64,000 nucleotides of DNA from assembly GCA_020161795.1 (NCBI GenBank), contig JAIUOR010000051.1, positions 62,001 to 126,000 on the forward strand, written 5' to 3'. A program made the translations under genes and the position numbers. Origin of the DNA: Actinomycetota bacterium (lineage in GTDB: Bacteria > Actinomycetota > Actinomycetes > Propionibacteriales > Propionibacteriaceae). The first letter of the stretch is position 1, and every line of letters begins with the position of its first letter. Positions 23,640-32,857 of the stretch are shown here, piece after piece. A model generated the notes under the pieces. It did not search any database. It was not told the origin of the DNA and saw only the letters and a list, made by a program, of their open reading frames with translations.

Positions 23640-24560
23640 TCAGCCGAGGCGGACCAGCGCCACCCCGAGCAGCACCACCACCGCGCCGAGGATGCGCAAC
23701 GCGCCCGCCCGGCGGCGGGTCACTCCCAGCCAGCCCTGGTGGTCGAAGATCAGACCCATCGCCACCTGGCCGAGCAGCGTGATGCTGACCGCCAGCGAGG
23801 TTCCCAGGATCGGGGCGTTGATCGCGTTGACGAGGACGAACAGCGCACCGAGCAGGCCACCGCCGAAATGCCAGGGACGCAGGCTGCCGGTGCGCGTCAG
23901 CCGCTGCCGGGTCGCCACGCAGACCAGGGCCAAACCCACCACCCCGACGACGAAGGAGATCAGGGCCGCCGACAGCCCTGAGCCCATCGCCTGACCCAGT
24001 TGGCCGTTGACCGTCGTCTGGATGGCGCCCAGCCCTCCCACGAGGATGGCCGCGACCCAGAGCACGGGGTGGCCGTGGGCCGGCCCGGCGGGTGCGGCGT
24101 TCGCGTCCGGGCGTCCCACGAAATTGACCAGCGCGGCTCCGCCGACCACCAGCGCGGCTCCGATCCCCCGGACGATCGTGAGCGGGTGCACCGGTGCTCC
24201 GAAACCCCCGACCGCGTCGATCAGCAGCCCGCCGAAGACCTGTCCCACCAGCGGCAGGATGACCGTCGCCGACGCTCCGATGCGCGGCAGCAGCACGATG
24301 TTCATAGTGAGGAAGACCAGCCCGCAGAGTCCCCCGATCCAGATCCACCACGGCTGGGTGGCTGCCGTCTCCGCCAGCGGCAACGGGGCTCCGGTCGCCA
24401 CCACCGCGAGCCCGAGGCCGAGCGTCCCGACCCCGAACGACACCAGGGAGGCCAGCAGGATCGCACCCAGGCGACCGGCGAGCCGGGAGTTGATCACGGT
24501 CTGCAGCGGGATCACCGCGCCGGCGACGACACCGAGCACGAGGGCCACAGCCACGCCCAT
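23640..24560 (-). CDS. DMT superfamily transporter, YdcZ/DUF606 type
   Basis: The 306-aa protein has ten hydrophobic helices arranged as two homologous halves. Each half starts with the DUF606 pattern (VAGAVIPLQTVINSRLAGRLG; VGGLGAIQTTVNGQLGQAMG). It is a full-length two-domain version; many relatives are single-domain pairs. It is predicted to export small molecules; the substrate is unknown. It converges with the lactonase gene. Confidence 0.85.
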   Translation of the reverse strand: MGVAVALVLGVVAGAVIPLQTVINSRLAGRLGAILLASLVSFGVGTLGLGLAVVATGAPLPLAETAATQPWWIWIGGLCGLVFLTMNIVLLPRIGASATVILPLVGQVFGGLLIDAVGGFGAPVHPLTIVRGIGAALVVGGAALVNFVGRPDANAAPAGPAHGHPVLWVAAILVGGLGAIQTTVNGQLGQAMGSGLSAALISFVVGVVGLALVCVATRQRLTRTGSLRPWHFGGGLLGALFVLVNAINAPILGTSLAVSITLLGQVAMGLIFDHQGWLGVTRRRAGALRILGAVVVLLGVALVRLG

Positions 24561-24750
24561 CGTCCCTCCCAGCTCCCGCGATCCCGGCGCCGCGACGTGG
24601 GCGCGACGCGCAGTCTGCCACCTTCCGACCCATCAGGTTAACCACACCCGCCCTGGCGAGGCGCTGCTCGGCCGCGCGGGGCACGCACCCAATCGAGCCG
24701 CACCGTCCGATCGCAGGGCACCCGGTCTACCACCGGGGCACACTGATCCC

Positions 24751-25077
24751 ATGCCAACCCCGGACGAGCATCCCTGGCCGGCCACCGCCGAGGCGTTGAT
24801 GAGATCGCGTTTCGAGGCCTTCCGTTCCGCGGACGTCGCCTGGCTGCTGGCGTCCTGGCACCCCTCGACCCGGCCGCCGACCCTGGACCTGAGCGACAAC
24901 CCGACCTGGCGCGGCCTGCAGATCGTCTACACCGTCGCGGGTGGCCCCACGGACGACATGGGCATCGTCGAGTTCCGCGCCACCTACCTGCGCCCCGGTG
25001 GTGGAGTCGGCGTGCAGCAGGAACGCTCCCGCTTCGTCCGAGAGGCCGGCCGCTGGTACTACCTCGCCGAAGTGTGA
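24751..25077 (+). CDS. YchJ-like (UPF0225) protein
   Basis: The 108-aa protein has the YchJ core (an NTF2-like fold): ATAEALMRSRFEAFRSADVAWLLASWHPSTRP, then the GIVEFRATYL and QERSRFVREAGRWYYL strands. The N- and C-terminal SEC-C zinc motifs found in longer YchJ proteins are absent, which is normal for the actinobacterial short form. The function is unknown. Confidence 0.85.
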   Translation: MPTPDEHPWPATAEALMRSRFEAFRSADVAWLLASWHPSTRPPTLDLSDNPTWRGLQIVYTVAGGPTDDMGIVEFRATYLRPGGGVGVQQERSRFVREAGRWYYLAEV

Positions 25078-25134
25078 CCCTCGACCGGGCGGAGGGGTAT
25101 GGCAGGTGCCGGCGGCGTCGTGCGATGGTTGAAC

Positions 25135-25719
25135 ATGGGTCGATTCGTGTACTGGATGAACGTCTCCGCCGATCTGCGCATCGAGCGCGCCGAGGGTGAG
25201 GAGGGCGGTGGCGAGTGGCTGCGCATCACCGAGGAACTCCATCGGGAGTTCAACGCCCGCGCCCGTGAGCTGTCGCTGGCGGTCGAGGGACGAGTCATCT
25301 ACGAGATCATGGAGTCCTTCTGGCCGAACGCCCGCACCGACGAATCCCTGCCCGACTTCCTGCGGGAGTACGGCGAGATCTGGACCTCGACGCCCAAGGT
25401 GCTGGTCTCCCGGACCCGAACCACGGCCGACCACAACACGCGAATCGTGGGCGGCGACGACCTGATCGAGCAACTCGCCACGCTACGCGCCCAGACCGAG
25501 GGCGACATCGGTGTGGGCGGCGCGACAGTGGCCACCGCGCTGCTGCGCGCGAACCTGCTGGATGAGTTGCTGCTCTTCGTCCACCCGGTCGTCCTGGGTG
25601 CCGGCCGGCCACTGTTCGACAACTACACCGATCCCGTGGAACTCGATCTGCTCGAGCACGCGGTGTTCCCCGAAGGTGTGGCGATGCATCGCTACGCGGT
25701 GCGCGGCGCGCGAGGTTGA
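25135..25719 (+). CDS. Dihydrofolate reductase-like (RibD C-terminal domain) protein
   Basis: The 194-aa protein (from the ATG at 25135; an ATG at 25099 is in frame but less likely) is a RibD_C/DHFR-fold protein. It has the VYWMNVSADL start, the GRVIYEIMESFW motif, KVLVSRTRT and the cofactor-binding GDIGVGGATVATALL segment, and ends with HPVVLGAGRPLF. Relatives (YyaP/YwjB type) are predicted NADPH-dependent reductases of unknown substrate. The next gene starts 8 bases after its stop. Confidence 0.87.
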   Translation: MGRFVYWMNVSADLRIERAEGEEGGGEWLRITEELHREFNARARELSLAVEGRVIYEIMESFWPNARTDESLPDFLREYGEIWTSTPKVLVSRTRTTADHNTRIVGGDDLIEQLATLRAQTEGDIGVGGATVATALLRANLLDELLLFVHPVVLGAGRPLFDNYTDPVELDLLEHAVFPEGVAMHRYAVRGARG

Positions 25720-25727
25720 GAGTCGTC

Positions 25728-26084
25728 ATGGCTCAGTTCGCCGTCCTGATCTACGCAGCCGACTCCGCGCACTCTCCCGATGCCACCGAGGCCGACCTGG
25801 AATCGTGCGACGACCACGCCGAGGAACTGGTCGCCGCCGACGCGATGCTGCTGGCCTACGCGCTGACCCCAAGGGATGTGGCGACGTCGCTGCGTGCCGG
25901 GTCGGTCACCTCCGGACCGTTCGTGGATGCCGCGGAGGTCGTCGCCGGCTTCTACGTCATCGAAGCGCCAGACCTGGACGCCGCCCTCGCCATCGCCAGG
26001 ACCAACCCGGCATTGCGCGAAGGCGGTGGCGTCGAGGTGCGTCCCGTGCACAGCGGCGGGGTCATCCGAGCGCCTCGCGCCTGA
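25728..26084 (+). CDS. YCII-related domain protein
   Basis: The 118-aa protein is a YCII-type ferredoxin-like fold (FAVLIYAADSA at the start, VTSGPFVDAAEVVAGFYVIEAPDLDAALAIA in the middle). In actinobacteria such proteins often lie beside ECF sigma factors or DHFR-like reductases, as here. The ATG at 25728 is favoured over a TTG at 25716 that overlaps the upstream stop. No catalytic assignment is possible. Confidence 0.87.
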   Translation: MAQFAVLIYAADSAHSPDATEADLESCDDHAEELVAADAMLLAYALTPRDVATSLRAGSVTSGPFVDAAEVVAGFYVIEAPDLDAALAIARTNPALREGGGVEVRPVHSGGVIRAPRA

Positions 26085-26158
26085 CCGCCGCCTCTCTTGC
26101 TGACCCACGCTCCTCGGGCCGCCAAGGACGCTGGCGTCGGCCCGACTAGGCTCGGATC

Positions 26159-26596
26159 GTGCCCATCAGACTCGCAAACGTCGGCATCGCCGTTGCCGAT
26201 CTCGACGCGGCGGTCGCGTTCTTCACCGATCTCGGCCTGACGTTGATCGGACGCGCCGAGGTCAGCGGAGAGTGGGCCGATACCGCGGTCGACCTCGACG
26301 GCAACCACGCCGTCATCGCGATGCTGCAGACCCCAGACGGTCACGGTCGCCTCGAGTTGTTCGAATACCTGCACCCGGAGGCCATCGAGACCGAGCCGAC
26401 CCGTCCCAACGAGACCGGGATGCACCGGGTCGCCTTCCAGGTCGACGACATCGACCAGGCGCTGGAGATCGCCGCACGGCATGGCTGCCACCCGCTGCGC
26501 GGGGTGGCCACCTACGAGGATCTCTACAAGCTCACCTACCTGCGAGGCCCCAGCGGCATCCTCGTGATGCTCGCGGAAGAGCTGAAGAGGGTCTGA
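26159..26596 (+). CDS. VOC/glyoxalase superfamily protein
   Basis: The 145-aa protein is a two-module vicinal-oxygen-chelate fold, with the IAVADLDAAVAFFTDLGL start and the HRVAFQVDDIDQALEIAARHGC second module. Possible metal ligands are the His in MHRVAFQV and the Glu in RLELFEYL. It may be a dioxygenase, glyoxalase or resistance protein; the substrate is not evident. The start is a GTG at 26159. Confidence 0.87.
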   Translation: MPIRLANVGIAVADLDAAVAFFTDLGLTLIGRAEVSGEWADTAVDLDGNHAVIAMLQTPDGHGRLELFEYLHPEAIETEPTRPNETGMHRVAFQVDDIDQALEIAARHGCHPLRGVATYEDLYKLTYLRGPSGILVMLAEELKRV

Positions 26597-26679
26597 CTTC
26601 CCGGAAGACCGCGCCTGCCGAGCCACCACGTCCAGGGCAAGCAAGCGCCTGCGGACCGGGTCCGCCGCCAGGGCAGGCT

Positions 26680-27021
26680 GTGAACGTGACCCTCCGGCGC
26701 CTCGGACTCCTAGCCCTGTGCTTCGTCCTCAGTGGTTGCGCGCTCAGTGGGTTCGGCGACGTCCCCGAATCAGAAGGCTCCGCGGCCGGGGATGGACTCC
26801 AGCAGTGGGTGGTGGTCACCTTCAGCGCGGACGAGGAGTTCCCGGTACCGGTCATGGACGCCCTGCTGAATCAGGATCGGAACCTCGCCCTCGGCATTCG
26901 TGCGAACCTTCTCACCCCGGGAACGAGGGTCCTGTTCGTCGACGACTGGGTCGACACCGGCGGATGGACAGCCACAATCGAACAGCCGCGGCCGACCCCG
27001 ATGGATCACAATCGAGACTGA
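26680..27021 (+). CDS. Small lipoprotein, function unknown
   Basis: The 113-aa protein (GTG at 26680 or 26686) has a basic start, a hydrophobic stretch and a lipobox (VLSGC, Cys20), so it is a predicted lipoprotein. The mature part of about 93 aa has no recognised domain. The FVDDWVDTGG stretch superficially resembles the PRPP loop of phosphoribosyltransferases, but the protein is far too short and is exported. A strong terminator follows 6 bases after its stop. Confidence 0.65.
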   Translation: MNVTLRRLGLLALCFVLSGCALSGFGDVPESEGSAAGDGLQQWVVVTFSADEEFPVPVMDALLNQDRNLALGIRANLLTPGTRVLFVDDWVDTGGWTATIEQPRPTPMDHNRD

Positions 27022-27027
27022 AACCGG

Positions 27028-27063
27028 AAACGTCCCTCCCAGGAACCCTCGGGAGGGACGTTT
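27028..27063 (+). terminator. Strong intrinsic terminator
   Basis: A perfect 13-bp stem (AAACGTCCCTCCC with GGGAGGGACGTTT) and a 10-base loop. The stem ends in TTT. It closes the small lipoprotein gene, and on the other strand it can end the tRNA-Ser transcript. Confidence 0.9.
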
Positions 27064-27077
27064 GCCCTTGTCGTGGC

Positions 27078-27166
27078 GGAGGTGGCGAGATTTGAACTCG
27101 CGATCGGGTTAACCCCGAAACCCGCTTAGCAGGCGGGCGCCATAGACCGGACTAGGCGACACCTCC
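27078..27166 (-). tRNA. tRNA-Ser (GCT)
   Basis: On the minus strand the 89-base cloverleaf has a GGAGGTG/CACCTCC acceptor, a long variable arm typical of Ser, an anticodon loop reading CTGCTAA (anticodon GCT, decoding AGC/AGU) and a GTTCAAATC T loop. Confidence 0.95.
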
Positions 27167-27356
27167 AAGTGCGCGGCAAGCCTACCGGGGGAGCGACGCG
27201 GCGGCAAAGCCAGCCGCGGGCGGCCCCACCCACGGTCGATCGCGCGGTGCCGGGCCAGGGGAAGCGCAACCCGGGGTGGAGAGTCTGACGGTACCGACTC
27301 GAACGCTTTTCGGGACGCCGGGTAGAATCTGCCTGCTCAATCGTGATAGGGGAACC

Positions 27357-28994
27357 ATGCCTGCCGATCCCACCGTGCCCTCCGACGACCAGGGGGCCGC
27401 TGTGCCACGCCGGGCGGCTGGACACGGGCCCGTCCCGCAGGTCACCGGCGACCCCGCCGGTTCGACCGCGCCGCGCCGCGCCGTGACCCCCGAGCCCACC
27501 GCCGCGGACGGCGCGGGAATGGGCTCGGCGATGGGCTGGACGGTGCTGGGTACCCTGCTGCCCGGACTGGGGCTGTGGCGTTCCGGTCGCCGGGTCGCTG
27601 GCTCGATCGTCATGGCGGTCGTCATCCTGCTGGCCTTCGGGTTGCTGGCGGTCGCCGTCACCCAGCGCCAGGGAACCCTGGCAATCGCGATGAACTCCCA
27701 GGTGCTGCAGTGGGCCGCGCTGGCCCTGCTGGTGATCGCGGTGGCCTGGGTGATCGTGATCGGAGCCACCCACCTCGCGCTGCGTCCGTCCGGCGCCACC
27801 ACCGGTCAGCGCGTGGCCGGCGCTGCCCTGGTCGGCGGCCTGTCCTTCGTCGTGGCCGCGCCGCTCGCCTTCGGCGCCAATGTCGCCTACTCGGCCAGCA
27901 GCCTGGTCTCGTCCGTCTTCGGCGAGGAGAACAGCAGCAAGACGCTGCCGACCATCACCAACACCGTGGATCCCTGGCTGGAGAAGGAACGGCTCAACGT
28001 CCTGATTCTCGGCGGTGATTCCGGTACCGGACGCAGCGAGAAGGTCGGCATGCGAGCCGACACCGTGATCGTGGCCTCGATCGACACCAAGACCGGCAGC
28101 ACCACGCTCTTCTCGCTCCCCCGTCAGACCGCCCGGATGCCCTTCCCGGACGATTCGCCGCTCAGCGGCTACTTCCCCAACGGGTGGTACGACGGCCGTG
28201 ATCCGAAGAACGCGGACTACTTCCTCAACGCGATGTACCGGTTCGCACCCCACTACGTCCCCGAGGACGTGCTGGGTGACACGAAGTTCCTCTCCGCCGA
28301 CATCATGAAGATCTCGGTCGGTGAGGCGCTCGGCCTCGACATCGACTACTTCGTCACCATCAACATGGATGGCTTCAAAGACATCATCAACGCGCTCGGC
28401 GGGATCACCGTCAACGTGAACTACCGCGTGCCGATCGGTGGCAAGACGGATGAGAAGGTGCCTCCGAGCGACTGGATCGAGCCGGGTCCGAATCAGCATC
28501 TCACCGGGCGGAAGGCCTTGTGGTACGCCCGCGGCCGGTACGGCCTGGACGACTACAGCCGGATGGAACGGCAGCGGTGCGTGATCAACGCCGTGGTGCA
28601 GCAGGCCAACCCGCAGAACGTGCTGATGAACTTCGAGAAGATCGCCGCCGCCGGCGAGAAGACCGTGATCACCGACATTCCGGAGTCGATGGTCTACCCG
28701 ATGCTCACGCTCGCGAACCGGGTGCAGGGGACGAAGTTGCGCAGCATCGTCTTCATCAACGGCAAGAACGGCTTCAGCACGCTGGATCCCGATTGGGCGC
28801 TGGTTCGCAAGCAGGTGAAGACCGCGCTGAAGGAGACCACGAAGGCCAACAAGAAGGCCGAGACCAGCCCGTCCGCCTCCGCGACCGGCACCGCCTCCCC
28901 CAGTGACGAGCCGACCTCGGTGAAGCCGAGCAAGTCGGCCAAGCCGAAGAGCGACGACCTCGCCAGTGAGTGCGCCTACAACCCGAAGAACTAG
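27357..28994 (+). CDS. LytR-CpsA-Psr (LCP) family envelope ligase
   Basis: The 545-aa protein transfers cell-wall glycopolymers from lipid carriers to peptidoglycan outside the membrane. It has an N-terminal cytoplasmic Pro/Ala region, three or four membrane helices (about residues 55-190), then the LCP domain. Signature Arg/Asp residues are in VGMRADTVIVASID, LPRQTARM and WYARGRYGLDDYSRMERQR. The C-terminal tail is Ser/Thr/Lys-rich. I used the ATG at 27357, preceded by AGGGG; a TAGAAT -10-like box lies at 27323-27328. It overlaps the convergent downstream gene by 4 bases. Confidence 0.93.
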   Translation: MPADPTVPSDDQGAAVPRRAAGHGPVPQVTGDPAGSTAPRRAVTPEPTAADGAGMGSAMGWTVLGTLLPGLGLWRSGRRVAGSIVMAVVILLAFGLLAVAVTQRQGTLAIAMNSQVLQWAALALLVIAVAWVIVIGATHLALRPSGATTGQRVAGAALVGGLSFVVAAPLAFGANVAYSASSLVSSVFGEENSSKTLPTITNTVDPWLEKERLNVLILGGDSGTGRSEKVGMRADTVIVASIDTKTGSTTLFSLPRQTARMPFPDDSPLSGYFPNGWYDGRDPKNADYFLNAMYRFAPHYVPEDVLGDTKFLSADIMKISVGEALGLDIDYFVTINMDGFKDIINALGGITVNVNYRVPIGGKTDEKVPPSDWIEPGPNQHLTGRKALWYARGRYGLDDYSRMERQRCVINAVVQQANPQNVLMNFEKIAAAGEKTVITDIPESMVYPMLTLANRVQGTKLRSIVFINGKNGFSTLDPDWALVRKQVKTALKETTKANKKAETSPSASATGTASPSDEPTSVKPSKSAKPKSDDLASECAYNPKN

Positions 28995-29461
28995 TCGGTC
29001 GACTCCGGGAAGGTCAGCGGAACGCTGCCGTAGCCGCGGTGGGTGTCCAGGCGGCGGGCGATGTCGGCGCCCAGCGCGTCCAGGTCGCCGGATCCCCCGC
29101 GCGGCATGACGATCGCGCTGCGCCGCTCGTCGCGTCCGTAGAAGGTGATCCGCCCGTCGCTCCGGGTGACACCGACGATGTCCGCCCAGGAGCCCGCCTT
29201 GGCGCCGGACGATCCGACCACCCGGTAGCCGTCGTCGTCCAGCACGATCTCGACCTTCATCTTCTGCATGGCCACGATCGCCAGCGCGAGGATGACGAAG
29301 CCCAGCAGGATGAACACGATGCCGATCGCCCGCAACAGGCGATCCCAGCCGAACAACTCCGGGGTGACGAAGAACCCCATGCCTATCAGCGCCAGAACGG
29401 CGGCCATTCCGAAGGCGCGAACCGGCGGGCGCGGCTTCATCACGTGGGTGGTGCTCGGCAC
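28991..29461 (-). CDS. Small membrane protein with PH-like C-terminal domain
   Basis: The 156-aa protein has two N-terminal helices (about residues 18-65) followed by a beta-rich domain of about 85 residues (KVEIVLDDDGYRVVGSSG, ITFYGRDERRSAIVMPRG). That pattern is seen in bacterial PH-like membrane proteins. No function can be assigned. It converges with the LCP gene, overlapping it by 4 bases. Confidence 0.75.
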   Translation of the reverse strand: MPSTTHVMKPRPPVRAFGMAAVLALIGMGFFVTPELFGWDRLLRAIGIVFILLGFVILALAIVAMQKMKVEIVLDDDGYRVVGSSGAKAGSWADIVGVTRSDGRITFYGRDERRSAIVMPRGGSGDLDALGADIARRLDTHRGYGSVPLTFPESTD

Positions 29462-29497
29462 GGAACCTCCCTGCGATACGGACGCTTCACTCGTTCG

Positions 29498-29582
29498 CGG
29501 CGAGGGTGGGATTCGAACCCACGGAGCTTTGACACTCGGCCGCTTTCAAGGCGGCTGCACTAGTCCACTATGCGACCTCGCC
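29498..29582 (-). tRNA. tRNA-Ser (TGA)
   Basis: On the minus strand the gene has GGCGAGG/CCTCGCC acceptor arms, a long variable arm, the anticodon loop CTTGAAA (anticodon TGA) and the T loop GGTTCGAATCC. This is the second serine tRNA within 2.5 kb. Confidence 0.95.
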
Positions 29583-29682
29583 CGGTCGCCCTCATCGTAG
29601 TGCCAACGCTCACCACGGCTGTACTCGGGCTACGTCGCGTCCCGGGCCGGCGGATCGTGCCCGCCGGCGCGTGGAGCCAGCA

Positions 29683-29757
29683 GAATCCGGGTGAATCCGG
29701 CGACCTGTCGGCACTATCCAGGCACGCGGCCGCAGCTGCCCGGTTTCTGCGGAGAGG
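29683..29757. repeat. Palindromic repeat, copy B
   Basis: The sequence shares with copy A (1085-1160) the left arm GCAGAAxCCGGG, a GAxTCCGG block, an inner ATCCAG, and the identical right arm CTGCCCGGTTTCTGCG. Its left arm has diverged, so the palindrome is imperfect. It lies between tRNA-Ser and the quinone oxidoreductase gene. Confidence 0.55.
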
Positions 29758-29819
29758 GTTCACGTAGCAGGGTTCCGGTGGGCCGGGCGCATCCACCGGT
29801 GGCGTGACAAGCTGGTGAC

Positions 29820-30791
29820 ATGCGCATCGTCGACGTCACCGCTCCGGGCGGTCCTGAGAACCTGATCCTCACCGAGGCACCGGCCCCGGTGGCCGGGCCG
29901 GGCGAGATCCTGATCGCAGTGACCGCCGCCGGGGTGAATCGGGCCGATCTGCTGCAGCGGCAGGGCTACTACCCTCCCCCGCCCGGTGTCAGCGAGGTGA
30001 TCGGGCTGGAGGTGTCCGGTCACGTCCACGCGATCGGGACGGGCGTCGACGGCTGGACGATCGGCGATCCCTGCGTCGCGCTGCTCGCCGGCGGCGGGTA
30101 CGCCGAGTACGTCGCGGTACCGGCCGGGCAGGTCGTCGTTCCGCCCCCCGGGGTGGACCTGGTGAGTGCCGCCGGAGTGATCGAGGTCGCCGCGACGGTG
30201 GCCTCCAACTTCGACCACGTCAGGCTGATGGCCGGGGAGACCGTCCTGATCCACGGCGGTGCCGGGGGCATCGGGACGTTCGCCGTCCAGTACGCCAAGG
30301 CGCTCGGCGCGCGGGTGCTCACCACCGCGGGATCGCCGTCGAAACTGGAGCTGTGCCGCGAGCTCGGCGCGGATGTCGCGATCGACTACCACGACGACTG
30401 GCCGGGCATCGTCGAGACGGAGACCGGCGGCCGGGGGGTCGACGTGATTCTGGACGTGATGGGCGCCAAGTACCTCGAGCCGAACGTCGCCTCGCTGGCC
30501 GCGGACGGACGGCTGGTGGTGATCGGCCTGCAGGGCGGGCGCAAGGGCACCCTCGACCTCAACCGGCTGCTCACCAAGCGGGCCACCGTGACGGCAACGA
30601 GCCTGCGGTTCCGCCCGATCGAGCAGAAGGCCGCGATCGCCCAGTTGGTGGTTGAGCGGGTCTGGCCGCTGCTGGCCTCCGGCCAGGTCAAGCCGGCCCC
30701 GGAGACCCGCTTCCCGCTCGATCGGGTGGCCGATGCCCACCGCCAGCTCGCCTCCGGCGACAACACCGGCAAGGTGATCCTGGTCGTCTGA
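29820..30791 (+). CDS. NAD(P)H:quinone oxidoreductase (MDR family)
   Basis: The 323-aa protein is a zinc-free medium-chain dehydrogenase/reductase of the QOR/PIG3 type. The ADH_N domain has GVNRADLLQRQGYYPPPPGVSEVIGLE and the Rossmann domain has the AGAGGIG-like motif (LIHGGAGGIGTFAVQYAKALGA). It reduces quinones or enones with NADPH. The ATG at 29820 is the only sensible start. It converges with the ABC exporter, with 2 bases between the stops. Confidence 0.9.
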   Translation: MRIVDVTAPGGPENLILTEAPAPVAGPGEILIAVTAAGVNRADLLQRQGYYPPPPGVSEVIGLEVSGHVHAIGTGVDGWTIGDPCVALLAGGGYAEYVAVPAGQVVVPPPGVDLVSAAGVIEVAATVASNFDHVRLMAGETVLIHGGAGGIGTFAVQYAKALGARVLTTAGSPSKLELCRELGADVAIDYHDDWPGIVETETGGRGVDVILDVMGAKYLEPNVASLAADGRLVVIGLQGGRKGTLDLNRLLTKRATVTATSLRFRPIEQKAAIAQLVVERVWPLLASGQVKPAPETRFPLDRVADAHRQLASGDNTGKVILVV

Positions 30792-30793
30792 CC

Positions 30794-32728
30794 TCAGCTG
30801 CGCCAGGTACGCCAGAGGCGGGCGTACTCGCCGTCCAGTTCGAGGAGCTCGGGGTGGGAGCCGAACTCCGCGATCCGGCCGTCGATCACCACGGCGATCC
30901 GGTCGGCGTCGTGGGCGGTGTGCAGCCGGTGCGCGATGGCGACCACCGCGCGTCCGTCCAGCAGGGTGGCCATCGAGCCCTCCAGGTGGCGGGCGGTGCG
31001 CGGGTCGATCAGCGAGGTGGCCTCGTCCAGCACCAGGGTGTGCGGATCGGCCACCACCAGGCGGGCGAGCGCAATCTGCTGGGCCTGCGCCGGGGTGAGC
31101 CGGTGGCGGCCGTGGCCGAGCATGGTGTCCAGGCCCTGCGGCAGCTTCTCGACCCATTCCCAGGCGTCGACGGCCTCCAGCGCGGCGATCACCGCTGGAT
31201 CGACCTCTTCGGGGCGCAACTGCACGTCCCGCGCCAACACGATGTTGTCCCGCACCGTCCCGACGAAGACGTGGTGCTCCTGGGTGACCAGCGCCACCTC
31301 GGTGCGCAGCACGTCCAGCGGCAGACCCATCACGTCCACGCCACCGACATCCACCTCGCCGGTCCGCGGACGGTTGATGCCGGCCAGCAGGCGTCCCAGC
31401 GTCGACTTTCCCGAACCGGACGGACCGACCACCGCCAGCCGCTCGCCGGGTTGCAGCTCCAGGTCGACCCCGTGCAGCACGTCGGTGCCCTCGCGGTAGG
31501 CGAACCTCAGGTCGCGCCCGGCCAGATCGGTGCCTTCCGGACGCTGCTCGCCGGGCGTCCGATCGTCCGGCATCTCGGCGATTCCCAGCAGACGGGTGGT
31601 GCCCGCCATGCCGACCTGCAGCCGGTCGAAGACCTGGATCAGGCGGTCCATCGGCTCGATCAGGCCCTGGGCGTAGATCGCGGCGGCGGTGATCTGGCCG
31701 ATCGTCACCCAGCCCTGGGAGTAGCCCCAGGTGCCCAGGATGACGACCGCGATCAGCGGGAACTGGAAGGAGATGTCCAGCCAGATGAAGAACAGGTTGC
31801 GCAGGCTCATGGTGTAGCGCTCGGCCTGGTTGGACTCCTCGATGTCCTCGTCGACCGCGTCGATCCGCCGTCCGGCGAGGCCGAGGGCCTCAACCGTCCG
31901 GGCGCCGTCGACGGTCTCGGTCATGGTCGAGTTGATGCGGCTGTAGGTGCCGCCCTCGGTGATGTAGCCCTGCATGGCGTGGGCGAGATAGTGCCGGGTG
32001 GCGAGGAACAGCACCGTCAGCGTGACGAACACCGGCAACGCCAGGAACCACGAGTTCAGCAGCAGCGCGCCGATGGTCGCGAGCACGGTCACGATCGAGA
32101 TCAGGAACTGCGGCAGGGCCCAGCGGATCGACTCGCTCATCTTCGACACGTCGGAGGTGATCCGGGTGAGCAGGTCGCCGGAGGAGGCCGCCTCGACCTT
32201 GCCCAATGGCAGCCGTAGGACGGTGCCCACCACCTCCTCCCGGGCGGACGCCAGCAGGTCGTAACCCAGCACCGCGGACGCTCGTCGCGCGGCGAAGGTG
32301 AGCACCGACTGGACGAGGACCACGCCGACCACCGCCAGGATGATCGAGTCGACGACTGCTGCTGCGCTCTCTCCGGCGGACACCAGATCGACCAGGTCGC
32401 CCAGCATCCGCGGCACCAGCAGCCCGGCGATCGCCGCCGCCGCGTTGAACGCGATGACGCCGGCCACCCGGGCCCTGCGGGTGGTGAGCAGCCTGCCGAG
32501 GAAGCGCGCGGCGGAGGCGTTGCCGGCCACCGGCAACCCGCGCTCGGGGTGGCGGGATTCGGCGTAGTAGGTCTCGGCCCGCTCCTGCCGCAGACGGTGC
32601 CGTAGGCGCCAGGCCTGCAGCCGGGCACGCGGCGGCAGGGTGCGGTCGATCATCAGATCGGACGACACTCGCGGTGCCGGCGGCGTGTCCCGCCAGGTCT
32701 CGGAGGAGGTGGCCAGCTGGTCAGCCAT
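30794..32728 (-). CDS. ABC exporter half-transporter with intact Walker motifs and degenerate signature
   Basis: The 644-aa protein has a six-helix type IV permease domain (about residues 60-350) and a C-terminal ATPase. Walker A (GPSGSGKST), Walker B with its Glu (LVLDEATS) and the H-loop His (IAHRL) are intact. The signature motif, normally LSGGQ, is LTPAQAQQ. It forms a pair with the next gene, whose motifs are complementary. The ATG at 32728 has a GGGAGG site. It probably exports lipids, drugs or peptides; the substrate is unknown. Confidence 0.9.
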   Translation of the reverse strand: MADQLATSSETWRDTPPAPRVSSDLMIDRTLPPRARLQAWRLRHRLRQERAETYYAESRHPERGLPVAGNASAARFLGRLLTTRRARVAGVIAFNAAAAIAGLLVPRMLGDLVDLVSAGESAAAVVDSIILAVVGVVLVQSVLTFAARRASAVLGYDLLASAREEVVGTVLRLPLGKVEAASSGDLLTRITSDVSKMSESIRWALPQFLISIVTVLATIGALLLNSWFLALPVFVTLTVLFLATRHYLAHAMQGYITEGGTYSRINSTMTETVDGARTVEALGLAGRRIDAVDEDIEESNQAERYTMSLRNLFFIWLDISFQFPLIAVVILGTWGYSQGWVTIGQITAAAIYAQGLIEPMDRLIQVFDRLQVGMAGTTRLLGIAEMPDDRTPGEQRPEGTDLAGRDLRFAYREGTDVLHGVDLELQPGERLAVVGPSGSGKSTLGRLLAGINRPRTGEVDVGGVDVMGLPLDVLRTEVALVTQEHHVFVGTVRDNIVLARDVQLRPEEVDPAVIAALEAVDAWEWVEKLPQGLDTMLGHGRHRLTPAQAQQIALARLVVADPHTLVLDEATSLIDPRTARHLEGSMATLLDGRAVVAIAHRLHTAHDADRIAVVIDGRIAEFGSHPELLELDGEYARLWRTWRS

Positions 32729-32857
32729 GGCACCTCCCTCGCCGGGCGCGTGCACTAATTGCCAAATAGCGGGCCTGCGCGGCAGATATGCCGCGGGGAG
32801 CGACTATTCGGCAGAAAGTTTCCCGATCGGCGGGCGAGGGCGGACAGCGGCGGAGGC

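Noticed and set aside
22534..24684. A long minus-strand open frame over the lactonase and DMT genes
   Set aside because: It overlaps two genes with clear family motifs, and its own translation has none.
26935..26965. Phosphoribosyltransferase PRPP motif in the small lipoprotein
   Set aside because: The match is a short resemblance in a 113-aa exported protein with no other part of the fold.
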